DNA of 64,000 nucleotides from Styela clava. Lineage: Eukaryota > Chordata > Ascidiacea > Stolidobranchia > Styelidae. Positions 24,901 through 45,700 of the stretch are shown in pieces. The stretch is taken from NCBI RefSeq assembly GCF_964204865.1, contig NC_135251.1, positions 20,956,001 to 21,020,000 of the forward strand, given 5' to 3'. Under the pieces are notes generated by a model. The model ran no database searches. It was not told the origin of the DNA and was given only the letters and a program-made list of their open reading frames with translations. Position numbers and translations under genes: made by a program. Within the stretch, counting starts at the first letter, position 1, and each line of letters opens with the position of its first letter.

Positions 24901-27900
24901 TTTGACTAATATCTATATATTATATATTTACGATATATATATATGAATTTTTCGAGTCGTATATAGGTAATAAAAATTGTTTCTTACAATTAATAGATAA
25001 CTATAAATTTCAATCGTTTTAGTGAAACAAGATAATATACGGACTATATAGCAATGTGTGGCTTATCTATTTATACGGCAATCATTGTTTTTTCTTGAAC
25101 TTCAGAAAAATTTTAATAAAATGTAATAACAAAAAATGTAATAATAGCACTTTCACACTTTCGTGTTTCACTTATTTATGGTAATTTACTTAAATTTTCA
25201 GAATGTCACCGGTTGGGGAGAATATTATTTAAATTCCTTAATTTGGAAAAATGACCAAATCTTCATGCCAACCTTGAAAAATAGACTTCAAAACGAAGCA
25301 ATTTCAGAAAGTTGTAATTTAATATCAAATTTTTGGACATGTAATCATGGTAATATTTTAAAGTGTTTTAACTAAACGAATCTTTGAATAGTCATTGATT
25401 CTTAGTTATCGGGAAAACATTTTACACACGTGAATCGGAAAGATCCGTCTTGGTAAAATTCAATCGCTGTTTCAATATCATACTTTTGCAGACCCACAAC
25501 TGTGAAATCTTTTATGCTTGAAGTTTGCTTCAAGAACTGACTTTAAAAATGATGTAGCAGCTCGAGTAGTTGTCATTTGCAGACCCACAACTGTGAAATC
25601 TTTTATGCTTGAAGTTTGCTTCAAGAACTGACTTTAAAAATGATGTAGCAGCTCGAGTAGTTGTCATTTGCAGACCCACAACTGTGAAATCTTTTATGCT
25701 TGAAGTTTGCTTCAAGAACTGACTTTAAAAATGATGTAGCAGCTCGAGTAGTTGTCCGAGGAACTTCCTGAACATAAAATTCGATATTGTAATGGTATTA
25801 TTATTTTTTTGTGCGTTTAGTTTCGGGAGACGTCATCATTGGTCATAACAGCTGGTTAGGGGATTATAAACCCTCAGATATATATCCAATTCTAAATACA
25901 AACGAATATTTGACTGTGAGAGAAAACAGCGTTGGGTATTTGCATCTTGTACTTATTGATCGAACAAAGAATTCTTTGGATTGGAGAACAAATGGAACCT
26001 TTGAGGTTAGTTTTCATTGTAATTACTTTATAATTGTAAGACGAATACAATCAGTAAGGGTTCAAGTTTTTTGAAAACCATACTGTTTTATTGAATATTC
26101 CTGGAAAATACTCAATCAGAATATTTAGTTCTTGGGCGTGAGGAAACTAAAACGATTTACAAATGGATGTGGATGAAGAAAATACGTCATGTCTAGGCAA
26201 ATCTGCATGCATTTGATTATCGCCCTTCTGCGAAAGTGCTGATATTACCAAAATTTCTTTGAAATGTTTTGTAAATTTAGACCTTGATTGAAGTGTATTC
26301 ATTTTACCTATATATATTTCAGGTTGTCCATAGAACTCCAGCAGGAGCAGCTTTACATTTTTATGACAAAAGAAACGATTATGCTTATTTCACAAGTACA
26401 GAAGTTGAAGGCACAGAAGATGGTTTGCCAAGGATACGCCATTTATGGAAAGTTAAAGGTTGACAATAAGTAGTACTGTTATTACTTAACACAACATTCA
26501 ATTTAAAAACTATTTTCAATGCCAAAACACGATCTCGATCGATTTGAAAACAAAACAATATTGTTGTTGATTGTATAACAAAACATGTCTTTATCAATAG
26601 CGTTCCCTTTAAAACATTCTTGTCCTACAGCTCATGGAGATAGAACAAGGGAGTGTGTCTCATGCGATCTGAATACAATATATGCTGATAGATGTAATTG
26701 GGTTGACCCAACTTTTAGTCCCGAAGGATCCTACGTTGTTATAAACTGTGGCGGAACAGGAAACGGTAAAAAATCTGAATATTGAAGATGTCTTACAACA
26801 ATGCAAATTAATTTATATTTAATATCATAATTCCCATAGATTTTAGTTTTTTTCCGATCTCAGCGGCTGAATATGGTTTGCATGTCACAGCTTTATTTTC
26901 AACAGGAGTACCCGTTTCAACTCTTCATTATATATCTGATTCTGGTGATATTAGTTTACGTGGCGAAGTGGAAAATAACACTCAACTCATAGAAAACCTC
27001 GAAGGTGACAGAACCAACTGTGTCTAGTGTTTCAGTAATTTTATTTTTGTATTTGCAATCATTTTCATGTTAGTCACTTTACTTATTAAGCAGGGGCAAA
27101 TAAAAGCAAATCATTGGGTAAGAGACATATTGAGTTTATAAGCAGGAGAAAATCACTAATTCGATAGAGTCTGCTCCATTTTATGGGAAGTATATATAAT
27201 ATTTGGGTTAATGTAATGGACTGTCGAGGTTATGAACAGTGGAATTCGCACATGTTTTAGCCATAAATATGCCAGCATTACCACGAACTTCTCTATCTTT
27301 TTTTCTTTTTCAAATTTCAAAGCTTTCAAATTTCGAACAAGAGAATATGGTGAAATTAGTCTCCCTCAAGTTGATGATGAAGTCTTTTATTATACTTTGC
27401 ACAAACCTCCAAACTTTGATCCAAGCAAAAAATATCCGTTACTGGTTCAAGTTTATTCAGGTGACACATTATATGTTTTCATTACTAAAAGGATTTTCTA
27501 AATTTCCCATCAATTTTGTCGTTTTGTTGGTACTCCCGTAGTATGTAAACCAAGATGGTGGACACCGAAACGTAGTATGTGTACCAGGTTAGAATTAGGC
27601 CATAATTTTATTCCAATCTTCCTTATTTTAGTTCCATTACGAGTTTGGGGACAATAGCCAAGTGACTCTTTGTACCTGAAATTATGGCCTGACCCTAACT
27701 CATACTACGTTCCGGTGTCCGTCATCTTGGTTCACATACTACGGGAGTAACGTTTTTAAAGGAAAAATGAGTTTTATTCCACTAGGCATGACGTTTGTCT
27801 TCCGTTTTGATGTGTGCGAACTCGTGCTACGCGAAAGTCGGAAGTTTTTCGATACATGTAACGCAATGTAGACTAGACACAATTAACTACTGTAAACGGT

Positions 27901-29549
27901 TAAATACTGTAAAAGATTTGATAAGTCAGTTGTGAGTCGATTCATGTGGTATTTTAATTTACGTTCGCATTAGACGCATAAATCATCATCATCACAGGAC
28001 CTGGTAAGGCTAGGACTGTTCGGGTACAGTACCGGTAATAGTAAGATACGGTTCTGTGCAGTTACAGCTTCGTCTAGGATGATTTTAGAGAAACTTTCTG
28101 GATGAAACATTTCGTTTTGGCGTTTGTGTCCAAATATTTGAGCATTGCTCATTTTTTTTTACATATAACGATAATCATATGATTAAATAATTCAGGTCCT
28201 GGCTACCAAGACACAATAGATTCCTTCATTTCGACATGGGCGATCGGTTACATACCAAGTAGCAATCTTGATGTGGTTGTGGTTACCTTTGATGGAAGAG
28301 GTACGGGATTCAGAGGAGACAAAATCAGAAATATGGTGAGACAAAATTAGTTTTTTATTCTTATGAAAGGTATTTTTATTAACTTTCTCATTGAAGGTTT
28401 ACAATCGTTTGGGAGAATATGAACCATTGGATCAAATCGAAGCTACTCGACAAATTACAGAAAAATATAACTTTATAGATTCCAGCAAGATTGCAATGTG
28501 GGGAAGATCTTACGGAGGGTAATTATATGAACGCGAGGTGATTTATGTATTTAACTTCACATTCAAATCAGATTTTGTGTTATTTTATTTATGTTTAGAT
28601 ATATAACCGCAAGAACAATGTCAGAGGACAAAAATGTTTTATTCAAATGTGGATTATCAGTTGCGCCTGTAACTGACTGGATGACATATCATAACTTTTA
28701 CACTGAACGATATATGGGCTTGCCCATGGAAAATGGAGTATGTATGCATACGTATATAGATATGACTTTGATGAATTATAATATATACCCTACTTTACCC
28801 AATGAACATGATAATCGGGAACTAATGCGCGAGTTAAAAATAACCCATGTACTGTTAGGCCAATAAAAAGCTCTTACGTTGAAAGTTAAAAATAGGAAGG
28901 ATAGAAATATAGGTTTTCATAATTGCAAAATAAACAAAAATATGTTTCATAGTGTACAACAATCTTCGTGCTCCAAGTGTTTTATTGTATAACAATACTA
29001 CTATATCGTTTGGTAATTTTCAGATAGGATACAATAAATCAACAGTGTTTCAGAAACTTCACAACATCGGAAAACATTATTTTGTACTGATACATGGGAC
29101 AAGCGATGAAAATGTTCACTTTTTGGTAAAATAGTATTTCTGCTTACTAATATATTACATATTTTTTTGATTTGAGCTACGTATCTATCTACGTTCACTT
29201 AATAATTGCCAAATGAATTTAGAACGAATACCCATTTTTAGATTAGATTTATTTGTATATATGTTTCTGCGATAGAATGTTATTATACTATTTCAAAGGA
29301 ATTTTAGGTGAATAAATAGTTAATACATGATATAATATAAACATGAATTTTTTTTGTGTTTTCTCATTTTTAACTTTTCAATTTTTTCAGCATTCTGCAA
29401 GACTTTCAAAGGCGCTAATCGACGAAGACATTGATTTTTCAGCATATTTTGCCGGCGACGAACCTCACCGTTTTGACAGAGGTGCAAATGCATACGGTCA
29501 TCACTACAAGTTGTTAACACATCATTTAAAAACTTGTTTCGAATTATAA
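21999..29549 (+). CDS. DPP4-like: DPP4-like peptidase C, complete
   Basis: Complete 19-exon S9B gene, 2,388 nt, 795 aa. Exons: 21999-22116, 22343-22444, 22556-22650, 23168-23245, 23492-23547, 23932-24043, 24252-24403, 24668-24839, 25202-25349, 25821-26005, 26323-26458, 26631-26765, 26906-27004, 27323-27460, 28196-28335, 28397-28518, 28599-28737, 29024-29125, 29391-29549. Every junction is GT-AG and every phase agrees with B. A hydrophobic anchor at about residues 7-24 predicts a type II membrane topology. Triad: Ser660 (WGRSYGG), Asp737 (TSDENVHF), His769 (EPHRF). The segment DWGYELE (about residues 211-217) aligns with DWVYEEE of DPP4, giving Leu at the Glu205 position and Glu at Glu206. This copy has the most DPP4-like substrate site of the three complete genes. 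Exons, many introns and flanks are clearly similar to B. Intron 9 carries a 91-bp tandem repeat and intron 14 an intact TIR element. Confidence 0.94.
25486..25756. repeat. 91-bp tandem repeat, three near-identical units (C intron 9)
   Basis: The words GCAGACCCACAACTGTGAAA recur at 91-bp spacing (GACCCAC at 25,491, 25,582 and 25,673), giving about three units that look identical by eye. The array ends 65 bp before exon 10. B has no such array in its intron 9. Confidence 0.95.
27533..27747. mobile_element. Intact 215-bp TIR MITE in C intron 14
   Basis: Ends CTCCCGTAGTATGT and ACATACTACGGGAG are flanked by TA on both sides (27,531-27,532 and 27,748-27,749), a TA target duplication typical of Tc1/mariner or PIF-type MITEs. 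The interior has a second inverted pair around CCATAATTTTATTCC. It is the uninterrupted relative of 13,521-14,563. Confidence 0.85.
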
Positions 29550-30994
29550 CTGATTTAAGTAATTTTTGTAAAAGGTTGACCCAAACAAATTGTTTTCGAT
29601 TTTACGTATTGACCTATCGTTTTGATTTAATTTTTTTCAACTGGACACGAAGAAAATTTCTGATATACTCTCAATAATTTGTTGCTATAGTAGTTGTTTG
29701 CTGTGACAAAAATAACTTATTCTTCCGCTTCTGGGCCAATTTGAATAGCCTGAAAATGTTTAAAGACATAGTTTAGTGATTCTGTTTATTTATGCTACAG
29801 ATGATTAGCGCATTGTTTGTCAATACAATGTTCGAATGAAGCATCATTGGGCTTCTAATTTTAATTTATCCGTCTTTATAAGAATGTAGCTAATATTCGT
29901 TTTACTGGCGAAACGTTACAGAAACAACCCGTGTGAGTTCACTTCCCATGATTCGACAAAGAATATCAAGGCTTACGCCATCTGACCGCGCTTGTTTGTG
30001 TTTTGCTTCCAGTTTACATAAAACATCCTATAAAAACAAGCCTTCATCAATTTTATGTACATAATCACGCCGTTCAATTACGTATATTGTGAAGTTACGT
30101 TGGCAATAAATAAGGTGCGATCAGGAGGGAGCCCGTTGTAACTCGAGTTAGATAAGAAACTGCTTTGGTAACGTTGCTCTTTTAAAATTGAAATATAGAC
30201 TTCAAATATAGCCGTCATTATCATATCTGGAGCCATCAATTTGGGGTTTGGCATTTCCAAATATCTTCAGAACAAGTGCTTGAAATAATCAATGAGTTGA
30301 AAAAGAGGATTACTATCTTAAAAAAAGCTTTCAAACGAAAAGTTTGACAACTGATATTGTGTCATTCCACAAAATCGGAATGCCGCTAGCAAATGAAAAG
30401 CAAACATATACACTAGGTTTCTAGAGGGTGTCTAAACAAGAATTCAACAAAGGAGTTAACAAAGGGCATACTGCAAGAATGAAAAGCATACCTATTCTAT
30501 CAGCATTGTACAAATACCCAGACATATTCATATACCCTATTTCATATAGACATCCGAAAACTGACCCGTATATGCGTTAAACAATATTGTATGCACTAGG
30601 TAAATTTACACAAACTTCTATCACAGCATTTTGCAGTTTGAAACGTGGCTTGCATTGTCCAAAATAATGAAGTTTAGGAGAGTACAAAAGTAGTTTCCGA
30701 CGTGATATTATGAGATAATTGCTTGCTAGGAATAGTGTATAACATAGCAATGAACTGCTTTGAAACAACTGAAGCAGCAATTTTCATGACAATAGAAAAC
30801 GCCGAGCTCGTTGCATATTGGTTATTTTGAATTGGCAGAAAATTCCACCAGTTAGACTGGTTTTCGCATAGGCGAAATTAATGAATGTCATCAGAGCAAC
30901 TAGTTAATTGTTAGGGTGAAAAAGTCAATACAAGTCAATAAAGTAATTCGAGTTTGGTCATTCGAATTCAACGCAGAAGGCTCAGTATATTTTT

Positions 30995-31280
30995 TTCTTA
31001 TCTCGTGGCCCCATTCCAAGTGCTTTTATCATTCATGGCCCCCCTGTTTAGCATTCCAGTGGTATTAATGGTGCTTTTTTTATTGGTAGATTTCAAATTC
31101 AAATATTTTCAAACGATTCATGCTCAACAAAGGGAAAACATCTTGTTATATAGCCTTATTAAGTAATGAAACTAGGAAGAACAAAGAGTTTTGGAGTGAG
31201 AGAAAAAGTAAAATCAGTTTTGCGTCTAGCATGGTGTCCACCCTCCAACTCGGCCACGGCCCCCCGGCTGGAAACCCCTG
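30995..31280. mobile_element. Degenerate relative of the D intron 2 MITE
   Basis: Shares long interior words with 32,954-33,273, such as CATGCTCAACAAAGGGAAAA and ATATAGCCTTATTAAG, and C-rich ends, but the terminal inverted repeats are eroded and no target duplication is clear. Confidence 0.75.
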
Positions 31281-31360
31281 GGCCCTAGCTGGTAAAGCGT
31301 TAGACTTAACGATCTCAGCATAGTAGCAGATTATAGATCTCGGTTACGAATACCATACCC
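31281..31360 (+). repeat. tRNA-like SINE head or pseudo-tRNA
   Basis: TAGCTGGTAAAGCG (31,286-31,299) resembles a pol III A box and GGTTACGAATACC (31,342-31,354) a B box with two inserted bases. The stretch between resembles an anticodon arm (GTTAGACTTAACGATCT), but a clean cloverleaf does not form by eye. Confidence 0.4.
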
Positions 31361-32157
31361 CCTCCTGACCCAGATAGACAATGCCGAACAAGGAAGACTG
31401 CGGCTCTACCAAACTTAGTAGGACCTTTTTAGGTATATATGAGTAGTGCGAACGAATGGCTTGAATAACAGTCGTATAGAAAGTGCCAACCAGATAAACG
31501 AAATTTTTTTAATTGCTTGCTTATATTTTAACTGTATGTTAGAATCGGTCTTATGTCCCCGTTCAAATAATTTTTCGTGGTTATTTGAAGAGCCCAAACA
31601 AATTTGATGAGCGTAAACAAATTTGGCGAGTATCCTGTGGTGGCGAGCTTAGCCGAAAATTTCAGCCTACATCGTGCTGACATCATGCTTTTCTACCATA
31701 ATGTGGACCTAAAATTTTTTTACATTGATCACAATGCAATCAATACGAGTTAAAATGTTTATTTTTAATAGAAACTGAAATAAATTTCATATTTGGGTTA
31801 ATTTTTTTGAAACATTCTGCTGTTTATTAGATGTATAACACTTCAGGAACAAATAAGTCTTTTTAATGCTTAGAATAAAACTTGTATTTGCTTTGCCCAT
31901 AGGTGAATCGTTCACGCGAATTTTCGCTTAGTTACAGCTCCATGCAATAATGCTTGTTTGGTAGGTTTGAGTATACTAATGATATGAATTGCAGTTCACT
32001 CGCACTGTTTGCGCAAAATTCTGAACTGCGTTTAGACTGTACGTTTACTCTATAGAATATTGGTTTGAAAGCAACGTTTGTTAACTTTCTATTCAAATAT
32101 TTCGATTAAATTTCGAAATACTAGGACTGATAAAAAAAAATATATTTCCTATACCAA

Positions 32158-40214
<8,057 letters not shown>

Positions 40215-42778
40215 TATAAAGTGTAAAACTGATCTTATTCATTAGTACCGCGTCAATTAACTGAGAAATAGTAACAGATTGATTAACATGATTTTTAATT
40301 TTAAACATTATTATCAATAACAATTATAAATGATATACGAAGTTAAGTGCACTTCCAGACTTTAGTTCACAATTGCGACACGATCGGTTACCAGTGTTCA
40401 TGGGAGCAAATAAATATACTCTGCTGAATTTGTCAGTTCTTTAAAATACAATGTGTTACCCAAGCTAAGAAAAAAAATAGGTGCAATAGATAAACCGAAT
40501 ATTAATTGAGATGGCCTATTTGGTATCTGGTATTTGGTAAAAATTTTTACACAACTAAATAGTTAAATGCGAGTGCTCGAACTTTTTTCGAATGTGAGTC
40601 AAAAACTTCAGACTAAACGCTTGGACAGTCGTTCATTTATTTATCTACACTCTACAGTCATTCAATGTATCTCTTCTTCTGCTTCTTCCCGATGTGAAAA
40701 AATTGCTTTAATCATTAAGTATCGGACCAATTGCTTTATTGTTATTATGATTCTTCTTTTTGGACACGGAATGTAAATATGGATCACTCTTCTTGCTGTT
40801 GGTTCTCCATAACTTCTGGACCAATAGCTCTCAGTGGTTCAAGATTGTTGTTGCCGCTAGAAGGCAATTACTTTTATCTATTTCGTCATTAAAATCCAAA
40901 ATTTCGCACCGTATGCCGGTTTCACGATCGCACTCAGCGTTTCCGGTTTTCGGTGGAATTTATTCTACTATTAGGAATAAAACTATTTGTAATATTTTAT
41001 GTATTAGACTGACCATCTGCACTAGTATCCTGGCCGGTAGCGGTTTCTTTTGGCCTTCGTATCTATATATTTGAGCGTTGCTTCTTTGTATTTGTATCAC
41101 TTACAGTTTGTTGAAATTTGCAATCACTTTTAATTAGAAAATTACCCCCGACTATAGCTACACCGTCTCCATAGCGCGAGGATAGGGTTTCCAATGGGTT
41201 GGGTCCAGGTAGATTGTTTAGGTTCAATATAACTGTCGGAGATTTGATAACATGGCATCTTAATGTTATCAAATAACAACAATTCTTGCAAATAAAATTA
41301 TTTCCCAGTTACCTGGGGTACTTTTTAATAGCAACAAATCGAGTCAAACATTTTGGTAAATGAGTTCGTTGGCTGACATAAACAAATTTTGAGCAGAATC
41401 TTATAACCTTACAGATGGCGCTAACATATAACGGAAACTGTTTATTATCCGGGTTCATGAGTATGCCAAAAAATGATTTTCTTGATTGAACAATTATAAA
41501 CAATAACACGTCTCAACCTGGCGTTGTCCCGAGCAGGCACCTAAAAATCACCAAAACTATTTAAAGGCATATATGGTTGAGTAGCGTGCTCCTACCGTTA
41601 CTGTTCCTTCCCCATTGCCTATGATGTTGCGTTGATCTTTGTCTGTGGATCTGTATGCAGCGACAGACATAAGACTGTAACAAGCCTCCGTAAGTCTGAC
41701 ATTTGTCAGACAATACAATACAGAATCAAATTTCTGAAAGTGACACCCCGTCCACTAGAATTGAACTACGCTAAACCCTCGGTTGCCCTACGTACGTACA
41801 CTTACAAAAACCTTCTGACTTTCGCGTAGCACGAGTTCGTAAAATTGTAACCGAGGCCGTCACGGTTGGCGAAATAAAAACTGTGTTCCCAATCCCATAC
41901 CGACTGCAAACTATTCTTTCCTAACTTGGCTTAACTTAAAATTTTCACTTCAGGAAACTCACGCTTACGTATTTGCCAATTCACGTTAATATTGAAATGA
42001 CTTATGTATTCGTCAGTGGCACAACAGATGACAACAGAAAACTTATAAATACATCTTTCACCATCGAATGTTTATCGTAAGAAGCCTAAATGTTTTTAGA
42101 TGCAAATTGTTTTCCTGATTTTGCAGTCTAGCGCTCATTAAAGAAAATATTACCTAAAATATGGATTAAGTTTTAAAACGCTGATTGCTGGAATCGCCAA
42201 ACTCATTTTTTCGTCAGGATGACATAATGGTATTCGAAGGAATAGACATAAACGATTAAGCGAAATTTCTTTCTAAGTCCGCGAGTACATTTCATTTAGT
42301 GCTATCGATCTGCTAGTATTTAATGGCTGAGACCAACCACTGTTCTAAAACATTGTTACTCTATGACTCCATATTATTACTTTGCAGCCATTTGTTTTTA
42401 AACAGAAGCCAAAAAAATTCAATAATTTTCTACTCTCAAGCAATGTTATTGAATGATTTATAAATTCATTGCTCCTGGCCATAGAAAACAAGAAAAACCT
42501 AAAATTTTCTTCTGCAAAAAATGGCTTGATTATTCCGGCAATCTTTTCATCACCCCAATAATACTTTGATTTTGTTGTTCATGAGCGACCAAAATATTGC
42601 CCTGAATTAAAGTAAAATACGGCTGCTGTTAACTACTGTCATATATATATATATACTAATTTTTGTCAAGGTTTATCATATATATGGAACGCTTAATCTT
42701 TTGACAGTCAATGCTTTTAAATTTCATATCATTGACGTATTTACCTGTGAGAAGGATTAATCACCTGGTAAATTTAAT
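40215..42778. other. Tail-to-tail spacer between D and ODC-1
   Basis: 2.6 kb with no supported gene. A likely D polyadenylation signal AATAAA lies at 40,409-40,414, 195 nt after the stop. The dispersed repeat at 40,690-41,095 is the only element recognised. Confidence 0.65.
40690..41095. repeat. Dispersed repeat, copy downstream of D
   Basis: Carries the words CGGACCAATTGCTTTATTGT, AGAAGGCAATTACTTTTATC and CTATATATTTGAGCGTTGCT seen in the intronic copies, with additional sequence between. Confidence 0.55.
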
Positions 42779-45700
42779 TTATTCATATTTATTCAAGAGA
42801 ACGTTGAGAGTGCTTTAAAAAAGACTAGTACTAACTCATTTTCCTTTGAAATAATGTTGTAGAATGTTCTTGTTTTGAATCCATTAAAACCACTCGAACA
42901 TGCAAAAGTGTAAGCTCCAGCATCTGTTTGACGAACAAAAAGAAAGTGAAGACTTTTTGTAAAAAAAAGCAATAATTTCATTCAGCAAACATTACCTTTC
43001 CAAAATAGCCAGTCATCGCAGTCCAATTTCGGCACAGATATTTTCTTAGCTAACGCCCGAGCATCGCAAGTTGGACCCCACAACCAAGCGTAATGGCGAT
43101 CCTTGTCTGCTTTTTCCTATAAGGTAAACTATAAACTAGGAAAAAATTTTGTCCAAAAAATAATTTTTAAAATTCTCCGAAATCGAAATGGAAAAATATC
43201 TAATTGTGTGGATGATATGATTTTCATTATTTAGTTTATAATTTCTATTATATATACATATATGCATATCAATTACCCCCGGAACATAAGGATTCATTTC
43301 TCCTGGTAAAGTATCATGCAAATACACCAGAGATCCATACAATCCTTCATTGATGATGTACTCAACATCCACGTTCGGTAGCTTTGTGTGCTCTGGAATA
43401 GATTGTAACATATATAGCAGATTGTATAAATTTACATGAATTCATTTTTACAATAAAATATTCAACTTTGTACATACACGCATCATAAAATCTGATAAAG
43501 TTGTTCCTAGTTTGGTGTTGAACCTTTTCCCCCTCTTTCGTAGAATCACTTACCCCGTTTCGTTATCACATTTGTTGCCAACACAAACGCGGTTGCTGCA
43601 TAATATCTTCCCGGCTCAGCGATAACCTCCAAATTTTTGTATATTTTAGAAGGAAACTCATTTTCTAAAGAGGCATTCACGGATGATGCTATCTGGAAAC
43701 AATTTGTACTTTATGAAAGTAAAAAGGCTGGGATAGTTCAGAAAGTAATATGTAGGAAAGTACAAAATATATAAAATATTTCGGAACATGATTCATATGT
43801 CAAAGTAGGCGTAAACGGGAATGTATCTGATGACAGAAAAAATGAATAACAAAACAACGAAACGATCGCATAGAGAAAATGAGGAAGTCCAGGAATAAAA
43901 AGAGAAGAAATATGAGTGCAAAGGCAGGAATATTAAGATAAATCAAAGTGATGAGAAACATTTAAATTTGTATACTTCCTCAATAGACAGTTTGGATCCT
44001 GGAAGTGCCGGAAACCCTCCTCCGATATCTAAAATGGTGAAATCCATTTCAAACGTCTTTCCGTAATCAAACAGTACTCTTGCGCGTTCGATTGTTTCCC
44101 TAAATGACTTGGCGTCCAGACATCCACTACCGACATGAAAACTGGAATGAAATAGTAATTTTAGTTATTCATTTTATGTAATTCTTTTACACACCTATTC
44201 ATAGATGTTTTAATTTTGAAATGATTCTCAGCAATCTGGAAAAAGGATTTCAAATCAAACTATGGATTAATGAAATCAAATTGACGAAGGTTTCGGTGAT
44301 TAAATGTTTCACTTTCTCATCTTCGTGGATTCGTCTTTAATCGTCATTTCACCTCACTTTCGATGGTGATACATAAAAATTATAAAAAACACCATTATTT
44401 TGATACCTTATTCCTATAATCTTCATATTAGTTAAGCTTGCAGTAGTGATTAGATGTTGAGACTCTTCAAAGGTTGCACCGAACTTGCCATCGAGAGGAA
44501 ACTCAGCTGTTGGATTGTCAACGCTTATTCGTAAAACCAATCTTGAAATAAAATAGTTTTAGATTTTTTTAGGTTTGATTGTTATGATTGTTTAGTCGAC
44601 AGACAAGAGAGAGTATGAAATATAAGCCAGTCCATCCACGGGTATGATATTGTCATTTTTTCTCCACCCGCAGAAGACAAAAAATATTCATGTGATATAG
44701 TTCTAGTTTTAAATTTCCTAAACTTGCATGACAGTATTTTTCATACATTTACAATAAAAAAAATATTTTATATCTTTTTGCATAAAACAGTAACAATTAC
44801 GGGGATCCATATCAAATATTTGAAACAAGACAAACAGCAGGAAAAATTCAGGATACTACAGCATGTGAATTCACTTAATAATATTTTCAAAATCAAATTA
44901 TCTCAGAATAGTAGTAATATTAAACCAAATATATTTTCTGGCAATCATCACCCGTGTTTTTCAGGTTTAAATTTTTTCTCTCATATTTGATTTCAACAAT
45001 TAAATCGGTCTATCTATCTTGTATGAAGAAAACGTTTGGATATACTGAACCGTAATTATGACTTTACCCAGCATTTTTAATTAAAGACAAATAAATAAAA
45101 AACGTAATTAAATTTAAGACCTACTCCGAATCTGGAAAATGTTTCTTGATCTTCTGAAGTTCTAGTTCACTGTCGAATACCAACATTTTCACTCCATTCT
45201 CTCTTGCATGAATAATATGTGAGACTGGTTTTGACGGGTTGGCAAAAATGATAGAATCTGGAGTTGATCCATTGTTTAATACCAAATCAATTTCTTCCTG
45301 AAATAAACTAATTTTAGTAGTCTAAATGATGCTAGTGTTTTTTACTTGGATGTTGTGTTGCGTGCGTTTTAGCAGCTTAGATAGGCCTATCGTTATACAT
45401 GATTATGTAGTTAGTAACAAGCCGCAAATACATTTGCTTTATACAACTTATATATTTTAAATGTTTATAAAGGTGTGAAACTAGAATTACTCATTTGCTT
45501 ACCTGACTAGCGCAATCAAATCCAGCACCTAATGCAGACAAACACCTAACCATTGGTGGATATGGAGCAACTTTCACTGCATAAAATGGACGCGAGGTGG
45601 GAAATAATTCCTGCCATCTTTTATGCTTTTTTGCAATATCGCCGAAGTCGCATATAAAGAAGCTGTCATCATAATTCTAGAAATAAACACTTCACAATAT

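Larger units (their letters stand above)
21470..30720 (+). repeat. Segmental duplication, right unit (gene C with flanks)
   Basis: Direct tandem partner of 8,150-19,760, about 13.3 kb start to start. It contains gene C, its promoter-proximal block and its 3' flank. It lacks the 816-bp element found in B intron 10, so that insertion came after the duplication or was lost here. Boundaries were estimated by eye. Confidence 0.8.
29550..32157. other. Spacer between C and D
   Basis: 2.6 kb without a supported gene. It holds the 3' flank of C (similar to that of B), a possible AATAAA at 30,105-30,110, the degenerate MITE 30,995-31,280 and a tRNA-like stretch. The last 800 bp before D shows no similarity to the B/C promoter blocks. 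Confidence 0.7.

Noticed and set aside
25486..25756. Regular repeats as a CRISPR-like array
   Set aside because: The units are contiguous 91-bp tandem copies without unique spacers, lying inside a eukaryotic intron.
41632..41829. Possible fourth copy of the hairpin repeat (CTGTATGCAGCGACAGACAT region)
   Set aside because: Only weak word similarity and no matching hairpin arms.
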